Assembly (NCBI GenBank): GCA_023392135.1 | Contig: JAEVZQ010000463.1 | Span: 1 to 5,188 of the forward strand | Source of the DNA: Pseudomonadota bacterium | GTDB lineage: Bacteria; Pseudomonadota; Alphaproteobacteria; Rhizobiales; Hyphomicrobiaceae | DNA: 5,188 nt | Direction: 5' to 3' | Part shown: positions 1 to 4,436 of the stretch, in pieces | How the letters are laid out: each line of letters starts with the position of its first letter | Numbering within the stretch: position 1 is the stretch's first letter | Notes under the pieces: generated by a model | Seen by the model: the letters and a program-made list of their open reading frames with translations, nothing else | Told to the model about the DNA's origin: nothing | Database searches by the model: none | Translations under genes and position numbers: made by a program

Positions 1-13
1 ACCCTGGTGCTGA

Positions 14-304
14 TCAGAGGTCCCAGGGCTGCCGATGTGTGCCCAGCCGCTCCGCCCACGACCGCGGCGTGAACCGCTCGCAGGCCCTGATCCGGTGGAT
101 CTCGTCTTCTGCGATGCCGATGTCACGCAGCATCGCGTCGGGCAGAGTGGCGAGATGATTACGGACGCGCCTGCCTTCCGCTGCCGCCCGAATCCGCTTC
201 AGCATGGTTGAAAGTTTCTGCCGCAGGCCGAACCCTGCAGCTTCCCGGTGGGCGTTGACAGACGCGTGCGCGTTCAACGCCGCGGAATGTGACGACGTGC
301 TCAT
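14..304 (-). CDS. DUF1127 (YjiS-like) small arginine-rich protein
   Basis: The product is a 96-residue protein with a DUF1127 core at about residues 45-71: a basic RRVR start, the hydrophobic helix NHLATLPDAMLRDIG, then IAEDEIHRI. The 'LpdxmLrDIGiaxxEI' pattern is the family hallmark. Residues 1-29 are a polar, low-complexity N-terminal tail rich in Ser, Ala and His; residues 73-96 are an added basic tail ending in WDL. There is no signal peptide or membrane segment, so it is probably cytosolic. Family knowledge: short DUF1127 proteins in alphaproteobacteria have been tied to RNA binding and to control of phosphate and carbon metabolism; this member is longer than the shortest (about 50 residues), so carrying that role over is inference. 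The ATG at 304-302 is preceded by AGAGGA (320-315) with a 10-base spacer. It lies downstream of another DUF1127 gene on the same strand, with a hairpin between them. Confidence 0.88.
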   Translation of the reverse strand: MSTSSHSAALNAHASVNAHREAAGFGLRQKLSTMLKRIRAAAEGRRVRNHLATLPDAMLRDIGIAEDEIHRIRACERFTPRSWAERLGTHRQPWDL

Positions 305-332
305 GATTTTTATGTCCTCTATGCGGGCCGAA

Positions 333-367
333 GCTCCGGCCGGGAGGTGATTCCCCCCGACCGGAGC
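333..367 (-). promoter_or_regulatory. Strong intercistronic hairpin ahead of the downstream DUF1127 gene
   Basis: An outer perfect 7-bp stem, GCTCCGG (333-339) with CCGGAGC (361-367), is followed after one mismatch by CGGG (341-344) with CCCG (356-359). After a second mismatch come GG (346-347) with CC (353-354), closing a 5-base loop. That is 13 base pairs in all with two mismatches. In the minus-strand transcript it ends 28 bases before the ATG at 304 and 12 bases before its AGAGGA ribosome binding site. No T-run follows on either strand, so it does not look like a classical intrinsic terminator. It could be an RNA-stability or processing element that separates expression of the two genes, an attenuator, or a protein-binding structure. 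The pairing is seen directly; the role is inference. Confidence 0.6.
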
Positions 368-399
368 GAAACAGGTGCTGTTCTGGAAGCGGAGGCGCT

Positions 400-639
400 T
401 CAGGCGGTCGCCAGTTCGGGCAGGCGGCGCTCGACCTTGATCTGCTCGATCTGGCTGGCCGTGTAGCCAAGCTCGATAAGCCGGGCATCGCTCATGGCCG
501 AGAGGTAGTCTACCAGATACCGGTGAGCCTGCGCCTCGCGGGCAGCAAGGAGGCGATCGAACAGCCGCTGGATCAAGCCCTTCGACTTCGCTCTCGACAC
601 GGGGACATTACCGATGGTGTATGTGATTGGTGTGCTCAT
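400..639 (-). CDS. Divergent DUF1127-family small protein
   Basis: The product is a 79-residue protein. Residues 34-67 follow the DUF1127 pattern: a helix (REAQAHRYLVDYL), then SAMSDARLIELGYTASQIEQI, matching the family's 'Lxxlsdxxlrdigltrxxi' turn. It is a divergent member: the usual DIG is ELG, and the Arg cluster before the first helix is reduced to scattered Arg, Lys and His. Residues 1-20 form a short Ser/Thr-rich then basic lead-in, and 21-33 (GLIQRLFDRLLAA) are an amphipathic helix. It is probably cytosolic with no catalytic motif, so a regulatory or adaptor role is likely but inferred. It begins MST like its neighbour, which hints at, but does not prove, duplication. The ATG at 639-637 has only a weak GA-rich site (GAGATGAG, 653-646) upstream. 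It is the first gene of a possible two-gene unit on this strand. Confidence 0.8.
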   Translation of the reverse strand: MSTPITYTIGNVPVSRAKSKGLIQRLFDRLLAAREAQAHRYLVDYLSAMSDARLIELGYTASQIEQIKVERRLPELATA

Positions 640-664
640 GGTCAGCTCATCTCTGCTAGTTTTT

Positions 665-699
665 GCTGAGGGGCCGGTCTGAGCGCCGCCCTCCCCAGC
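665..699 (-). promoter_or_regulatory. Imperfect leader hairpin ahead of the first DUF1127 gene
   Basis: GCTG (665-668) pairs with CAGC (696-699) and, after a bulged A at 669, GGGG (670-673) pairs with TCCC (692-695) using one G-T pair. The loop is 18 bases (674-691). In the minus-strand transcript the structure ends 25 bases before the ATG at 639 and is followed by AAAAA, so it is not a terminator for that strand. Its distance to the start is close to that of the stronger hairpin ahead of the neighbouring gene (28 bases). The pairing is visible but modest for a GC-rich genome. Confidence 0.3.
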
Positions 700-858
700 G
701 GTTGGTGGTTATGTATTCTCGTCTTCGCACTTGCGGTACACAGAATAGTGCAATGCAGCAATGCATTCAACGCAGCTGAGTGTCACACCGGTTCGAACGA
801 TCGTCACAATCGATTCGAGGTGTGTGCTGAGCAGGTGCGAATTGGCTGATGCGAGCCC

Positions 859-862
859 GGAG
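859..862 (+). promoter_or_regulatory. Ribosome binding site that sets the aminopeptidase start at 869
   Basis: GGAG sits 6 bases before the second of two adjacent ATG codons (866 and 869). Six bases is a good spacing for 869 and three is too short for 866. The in-frame ATG at 761 has no comparable purine-rich site close upstream. Confidence 0.6.
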
Positions 863-868
863 ATAATG

Positions 869-2683
869 ATGTTTCAGAGCTTCGAAGCCCCCGCCGGCCT
901 GGAAAACGCGGTCGACCGCGTAAAGCAACTCCGTACTCTGATGGCCGAGCTGAAGTTCGACGCCGTTCTGGTGCCGCGGGCTGACGAGCACCAGGGTGAA
1001 TATGTGCCTGCCTCGGCCGAGCGTTTGAAGTGGCTCACCGGCTTTTCGGGTTCGGCAGGTCTGGCCGTTATTTCCCGGCAATTCGCAGCGTTGTTCGTGG
1101 ATGGACGTTATAGGGTGCAGGCCCGGGTGCAGGTCGATACCAAGACGTTCGAAATCCTGCAGGTGCCGCAGGCGCGCCCCTCCGACTGGTTGTCCCAAAA
1201 GCTCAAGCCGGGCGCTGTCGCCGGCTTCGACCCGCGGCTGCACACGGTCACGGAGGTTGAGCGGCTGACTGAAACGTTAGCTGACCGCGGCATCAAGCTC
1301 CGACCGCTGAGCCGGAACCCCGTCGACCGGATCTGGGGCGCGGACCGGCCGCCGGTGCCGGCGGGCAAGGTCCGGCCACATCCCTTGCAGTACGCCGGCC
1401 GGTCGGCAGAGGATAAGATTGCTGCACTGCAAAAAAGTTTGAAAGCGGATCAGCAGGATGCCGCCGTGCTGACGCTGCCCGACTCGATCGCTTGGCTGTT
1501 CAACATCCGCGGCAACGACGTGGCTCACAATCCCGTACCGCTTGCCTTCGCCATCGTGCCGGTGTCGGGCAAGCCGGACCTGTTCATCGCGCGCGAGAAG
1601 CTCGACGCGGAGGCCAGGGCGCATCTGTCCTTCGCGAAGGTGAGCGCCCCTGACAAGCTTGGAGAGCGGCTGGCTCGGCTGAAGTCGGCCAACAAGCGCG
1701 TGCGGCTCGATCCCGACACGGCCTCCTGGTGGTTTGCGCGTCAGCTCGGGGGACCGCGCAAGATAGCGCGCGGACAGGATCCCTGCATTCTGCCGAAAGC
1801 CCGCAAGAACAAGGCCGAGATCGAGGGTGCGCGCGCTGCCCAGCTGCGGGACGGAGCTGCCTTCGCGCGTTTTCTCGCCTGGCTCGACCGTGAAGCTCCA
1901 GGCGGAAAGCTGGACGAGATCGCCGTGGCGCAGAAGCTCGAGGCGTTCCGCGCCGAGACGCAGGCGCTGAGAGACATCAGCTTCGACACGATCTCGGGCG
2001 CCGGTCCAAATGGGGCCGTCGTGCACTACCGCGTTACAGAGGCGACGAACCGCAAGCTGAAGCCCGGCGAGCTTTACCTCGTCGACTCTGGTGGCCAGTA
2101 CCTCGACGGCACCACGGACATCACGCGCACCATCGCCATCGGCAAACCGACGGCCGAGATGTGCGAGCGCTACACGCTCGTCCTCAAAGGCCATATCGCG
2201 ATCGCCACGGCGCGTTTTCCCAAGGGCACGCGCGGCATCGAGCTCGATGCTTTCGCTCGCCGCGCCCTTTGGGAGAAGGGGCTCGATTTCGATCACGGGA
2301 CCGGTCACGGCGTGGGCAGCTATCTTTCTGTCCACGAAGGGCCGCAGTCAATTTCGCGCCGTGGCATGGCTTCGCTGGAGCCGGGCATGATCATCTCCAA
2401 CGAGCCCGGCTACTATAAAGAGGGCGCGTATGGCATCCGCCTGGAAAACCTCGTCCTGGTAACCGGGCCCGAAACCCCGGCCGGCGGCGACCGCGAGATG
2501 CTCGGCTTCGAAACCTTGACGCTCGCACCGTTCGATCGCCGCCTGGTCCGGCCGGACATGCTGACGGCTGCCGAGCTGGAATGGCTGAACAACTATCATG
2601 CCCGCGTCGGCGAAATAATCGGAGCCGAGTTGGGTCCAGCCGACCGGGCCTGGCTCGCCGCCGCGACGGCCCCGATCGGTTGA
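869..2683 (+). CDS. pepP: Xaa-Pro aminopeptidase (aminopeptidase P, peptidase family M24B, XPNPEP1-type)
   Basis: The product is a 604-residue metallopeptidase that removes the N-terminal residue from peptides with proline in position two; it lacks a signal peptide, so it is cytosolic. Numbering from 869, an N-terminal creatinase-like domain (about 1-130) has DEHQGEYVP (39-47), the TGFSGSAG stretch and DGRY (78-81). A second creatinase-like domain (about 155-310) follows, then the 'pita-bread' catalytic domain (about 315-540) and a C-terminal domain with ELEWLNNYH. All five dinuclear metal (usually Mn) ligands are present: D406 and D417 (in VDSGGQYLDGTTD), H480 (GTGHGVG), E512 (SNEPGYY) and E526 (GIRLEN). 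The second-shell or catalytic histidines H386 (VVHYR) and H489 (VHEGP) are also present, with spacings like human XPNPEP1. The length fits the long three-domain form rather than the shorter E. coli PepP. The frame is open upstream to an ATG at 761, but those 36 codons do not look like the family. It converges on the dehydrogenase gene, 41 bases away. Confidence 0.95.
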   Translation: MFQSFEAPAGLENAVDRVKQLRTLMAELKFDAVLVPRADEHQGEYVPASAERLKWLTGFSGSAGLAVISRQFAALFVDGRYRVQARVQVDTKTFEILQVPQARPSDWLSQKLKPGAVAGFDPRLHTVTEVERLTETLADRGIKLRPLSRNPVDRIWGADRPPVPAGKVRPHPLQYAGRSAEDKIAALQKSLKADQQDAAVLTLPDSIAWLFNIRGNDVAHNPVPLAFAIVPVSGKPDLFIAREKLDAEARAHLSFAKVSAPDKLGERLARLKSANKRVRLDPDTASWWFARQLGGPRKIARGQDPCILPKARKNKAEIEGARAAQLRDGAAFARFLAWLDREAPGGKLDEIAVAQKLEAFRAETQALRDISFDTISGAGPNGAVVHYRVTEATNRKLKPGELYLVDSGGQYLDGTTDITRTIAIGKPTAEMCERYTLVLKGHIAIATARFPKGTRGIELDAFARRALWEKGLDFDHGTGHGVGSYLSVHEGPQSISRRGMASLEPGMIISNEPGYYKEGAYGIRLENLVLVTGPETPAGGDREMLGFETLTLAPFDRRLVRPDMLTAAELEWLNNYHARVGEIIGAELGPADRAWLAAATAPIG

Positions 2684-2724
2684 GCGGGCTGGAAGAGGAC
2701 CCGCAGGGAGCCGGTCGTCAGCTT
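2684..2724. other. Short convergent intergenic gap
   Basis: Forty-one bases separate the stop codons of the convergent aminopeptidase and dehydrogenase genes. A small GCGGG/CCCGC pairing (2684-2688 with 2700-2704, 11-base loop) begins directly after the aminopeptidase stop but has no T-run, so a terminator cannot be claimed. Any bidirectional termination is either factor-dependent or not recognisable here. Confidence 0.4.
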
Positions 2725-3750
2725 TCACCGCCCGGGGCCGGCGGGTGCTGCGACGACGTTCTGCGGCCGGCCCAACTTGAACTGCCTGATGTTTGCAATT
2801 GTCGTGTCGAGAATGCGCTGCAGGGCGTCGCTGGTGTTGTAGGCGATGTGCGGCGTCACGATCACGTTGGGAAAGCGCAGCAGCACGTGGTTTGCGAGCA
2901 GGGCGCGCAGATCCTCGCTGCTATCCTGCCGCTCACGCCGAAAGATTTCAGCCTCGTCCCGAAGCAGCGGCTCCTCCGGCATGACGTCGAGCCCGGCAGC
3001 TCCCACCTTCTTGTCCACCAGCGCGCGCACCAGAGCAGAGACATCGATGATCGAGCCGCGCGCCGTGTTTATGAGGATGGCGCCGGTCTTCATGGCCGCG
3101 AACTCGCGGTCCGAAATGAGATGGTGCGTCTGCGTCGTGGCAGGGACGTGCAGCGTCACGACGTCGGACTGACTGAGGACGTCCAGCAGATCGCCGTAAC
3201 GGAATCCGAGCGCCTGCGCCGCCTGATCGTTCGGCCGCAAGTCGAAGGCGAGGACCTCCATGCCGAAGCCCTTTGCGATCCCGATCACCCGCCGCCCGAT
3301 GCGCCCCGTGCCGATCACGCCAATCGTCTTGCCGCGCAGGTCGAACCCGCGGAGGCCTGCATGTGAAAAGTCGCCTCGGCATGCCCTCTCCACAGCCGTG
3401 ATCAAATGACGGTCGAGGGCGAGCAGAAGGGCGAATGCGTACTCGGCAACCGGGGCGTCGCCATAGTCGGGCACGTTGCACACCGTGATGCCGTGCTGCT
3501 GGCAGTAATCCGTGTCGATGTGATCAAACCCGGTCGACCGCGTCGCGATCAGCCGCAGCGAGGCCAGTCGCGCGAGCACCTGGGCGGTGAGCTCGGAATT
3601 GACGAAGGTGGCGACGGCCTCCGCATCCGCGTAGTTCGGCGCCGTTCGCGCATTCAACGGCTCTCGCGTGCAGACGACGTCAAGGTCGGGCAAGAGCCGA
3701 AGGCACGCCGACTGCTCCCATTCCTCCGCCTCGAAGACGATCAGCCTCAC
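2725..3750 (-). CDS. NAD-dependent D-isomer 2-hydroxyacid dehydrogenase (D-lactate dehydrogenase-like)
   Basis: The product is a 341-residue cytosolic oxidoreductase that interconverts a D-2-hydroxyacid and its 2-oxoacid with NAD(H); D-lactate/pyruvate is the likeliest pair but is not proven. From the GTG start, a split substrate domain (about 1-100 and 300-341) flanks the nucleotide-binding domain (about 101-299). The Rossmann motif G147-x-G149-x-x-G152 is followed by an acidic residue at the end of strand two (D170), pointing to NAD rather than NADP. The catalytic set is R231 (NTARGSIID), E260 (MPEEP) and H301 (TPHIAY), with D255 also kept. The sequence VPDYGDAPVAEYAF (93-106) is typical of the lactate-dehydrogenase-like branch. 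The stretch between E260 and H301 is about nine residues longer than I recall for Lactobacillus D-LDH, and its LLRDEAE motif suits the LDH-like subfamily. The frame is open 30 codons upstream to an ATG at 3840, but that extension (rich in Cys, Pro and Gly) precedes a natural N-terminal beta strand, and a strong ribosome site favours 3750. ldhA would be a possible symbol, not certain enough to assign. Confidence 0.92.
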   Translation of the reverse strand: MRLIVFEAEEWEQSACLRLLPDLDVVCTREPLNARTAPNYADAEAVATFVNSELTAQVLARLASLRLIATRSTGFDHIDTDYCQQHGITVCNVPDYGDAPVAEYAFALLLALDRHLITAVERACRGDFSHAGLRGFDLRGKTIGVIGTGRIGRRVIGIAKGFGMEVLAFDLRPNDQAAQALGFRYGDLLDVLSQSDVVTLHVPATTQTHHLISDREFAAMKTGAILINTARGSIIDVSALVRALVDKKVGAAGLDVMPEEPLLRDEAEIFRRERQDSSEDLRALLANHVLLRFPNVIVTPHIAYNTSDALQRILDTTIANIRQFKLGRPQNVVAAPAGPGR

Positions 3751-3755
3751 GTCGG

Positions 3756-3762
3756 CACCTCC
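3756..3762 (-). promoter_or_regulatory. Strong ribosome binding site for the GTG start of the dehydrogenase
   Basis: On the minus strand, GGAGGTG occupies 3762-3756, so the GGAGG core is 7 bases ahead of the GTG at 3750-3748. This is the best Shine-Dalgarno match in the window. It decides the start in favour of GTG over the upstream in-frame ATG at 3840, which has no similar site. Confidence 0.75.
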
Positions 3763-4034
3763 AGGCCTCTGCCCGGAAACGCCGGCTGGTTGATGTGGTT
3801 TCGAGCAGCCGCAGCAGGAAGTGGGAAAGGGAAATAACATGCCTTGGATTCGGCGGCGGCCGCGGTGTTGCTCGTCTTGTCATGCTCACCGCTGTGGCGT
3901 GGTTGCTACACTCGCTTGGTTAATTCTCAAGCAATTGAGCATTACGGGTTGAAGCAGTTCGATTAAGGACGCGTAATCTGAGCCGTGCCTGCCTGCTGGC
4001 TTCGAGTTCCGCCTGCTTTGGAGCGCGAGAGCTA

Positions 4035-4366
4035 TAAGCCTTAACATTACTGAGTTGAACCAGGTAAAGTCGTGGTTGAGTTTCGTCGTTTGATTGCTTG
4101 GCGCGTCTCGAACTTGCCCCCGTTGTCAGTCGCCAAGTTTTCCCAGAGCGCGTCCCACCTCCATCGTGGAGAATGCCGTCTCATCCGGCACGCGGAGTCC
4201 GCAATCTGGTTGGCGGAGCGCGCACATGCTCCGGGTCGGCAAAGACGAAGAGCTTATCCTGTTCAGCCTTATCCCTGAGGTGGGGCGCCATGCCCTCAGG
4301 CTCGCGAGCGTCGGCAGCTGTGACTGTCCGGGATCGAGCCGATCAAGAACACCTCGTTAAGGCTTA
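4035..4366. repeat. Inverted-repeat-bounded segment, possible small non-autonomous (MITE-like) element
   Basis: TAAGCCTTAAC (4035-4045) is the exact reverse complement of GTTAAGGCTTA (4356-4366), enclosing 332 bp. Read another way, the ends are 9-bp terminal repeats (AGCCTTAAC and its complement) each flanked by TA, which is the target duplication made by IS630/Tc1-type transposases. Just inside, a looser match (TTGA at equivalent positions of both ends) adds slight support. No transposase is encoded. A rough count of possible 11-mer pairings in a 600-base stretch gives a chance of a few percent, so coincidence is not excluded. The repeat is seen; its being a mobile element is inference. Confidence 0.3.
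4274..4308. repeat. Dyad symmetry inside the gene-poor stretch
   Basis: CCTGAGG (4274-4280) pairs perfectly with CCTCAGG (4294-4300) around a 13-base centre, which could alternatively form GGGC/GCCC (4283-4286 with 4292-4295). It is followed at once by the 8-bp palindrome CTCGCGAG (4301-4308). There is no T-run on either side, so a terminator is not supported. It lies inside the inverted-repeat-bounded segment; internal structure of this kind is common in small palindromic elements. Confidence 0.35.
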
Positions 4367-4386
4367 ATCAGCGAACTTTGCATAAC
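4357..4386 (+). promoter_or_regulatory. Possible promoter of the exported protein gene
   Basis: TTAAGG (4357-4362) and CATAAC (4381-4386) are separated by 18 bases and lie 50 bases ahead of the ATG at 4437. They match the sigma-70 consensus at 3 of 6 and 4 of 6 positions. The would-be -35 overlaps the near-palindrome TTAAGGCTTAA (4357-4367), which could act as an operator. This is a weak prediction. Confidence 0.2.
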
Positions 4387-4421
4387 GATCCTCAGCGCGG
4401 CGAGCCAAGCTGCCGAAGGTC

Positions 4422-4427
4422 GGGGGA
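4422..4427 (+). promoter_or_regulatory. Ribosome binding site for the exported protein start
   Basis: GGGGGA lies 9 bases before the ATG at 4437, which is the first ATG after the in-frame stop TAA at 4383-4385. This supports a long N-terminal leader over shorter starts such as TTG 4596, GTG 4614 or ATG 4629. Confidence 0.5.
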
Positions 4428-4436
4428 AATCTTCGC

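Larger units (their letters stand above)
640..868. other. Divergent intergenic region between the DUF1127 unit and the aminopeptidase gene
   Basis: This spacer must hold promoters firing in both directions, but no -35/-10 pair is good enough to place. It contains an imperfect hairpin (665-699) in the leader of the minus-strand gene and a tandem copy of GCAATGCA (750-765). Its right part (761-868) is an open in-frame extension of the aminopeptidase, with an ATG at 761, but those 36 codons do not resemble the family N-terminus and are treated here as untranslated leader. I found no GGAAC-type general-stress promoter, although DUF1127 genes are often stress-regulated. Confidence 0.5.
3751..4436. 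other. Gene-poor stretch of about 690 bases between divergent genes
   Basis: No convincing complete gene is present. Reading frames at 4072-4278, 4094-4360 and 4098-4367 are all open on the plus strand, but they overlap in different frames, lack ribosome sites and show no recognisable domain. The left part must hold the dehydrogenase promoter. The best candidate on the minus strand is TTGAGA (3930-3925) and TAGCAA (3908-3903) with a 16-base spacer, which is weak. A small stem, CTCAA/TTGAG with a 4-base loop, lies at about 3926-3939. The right part carries a perfect 11-bp inverted repeat (4035-4045 with 4356-4366), an internal 7-bp dyad (4274-4300) and a possible promoter for the exported protein gene. 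No tRNA-like fold or riboswitch was seen. Confidence 0.6.

Noticed and set aside
159..488. A minus-strand frame bridging both DUF1127 genes
   Set aside because: It runs in a different frame through two well-supported family members and through the hairpin, with a Pro/Arg-rich shadow composition.
642..650. ATG-AGC-TGA mini-frame just before the first DUF1127 start (minus strand)
   Set aside because: It ends 2 bases before the real ATG and could in principle couple translation, but a two-codon frame is easily produced by chance and has no ribosome site of its own.
1277..2335. A 352-codon open frame on the minus strand
   Set aside because: It lies wholly antisense to the catalytic and middle domains of the aminopeptidase, has no recognisable domain, and long antisense frames are expected in GC-rich coding DNA.
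2684..2704. GCGGG/CCCGC hairpin after the aminopeptidase stop as a terminator
   Set aside because: It has only five base pairs, an 11-base loop and no T-run on either strand.
2581..3366. A 261-codon open frame on the plus strand
   Set aside because: It is antisense to the dehydrogenase and overlaps the aminopeptidase end in another frame; its Arg/Ala/Val-rich composition is that of a shadow frame.
4006..4010. GGAAC on the minus strand as an EcfG-type -35
   Set aside because: No CGTT-type -10 occurs at 16-18 bases, and it is more than 250 bases from the nearest gene start on that strand.
4041..4059. TTAA...TTGA as a CtrA binding site
   Set aside because: The spacing between half-sites is 10 rather than 7 bases, and the second half does not match TTAA.
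4140..4210. Possible tRNA or structured RNA (small GCCG/CGGC and GCGG/CCGC pairings)
   Set aside because: The stems are only four base pairs each, with no cloverleaf, no T-loop sequence and no consistent arrangement.
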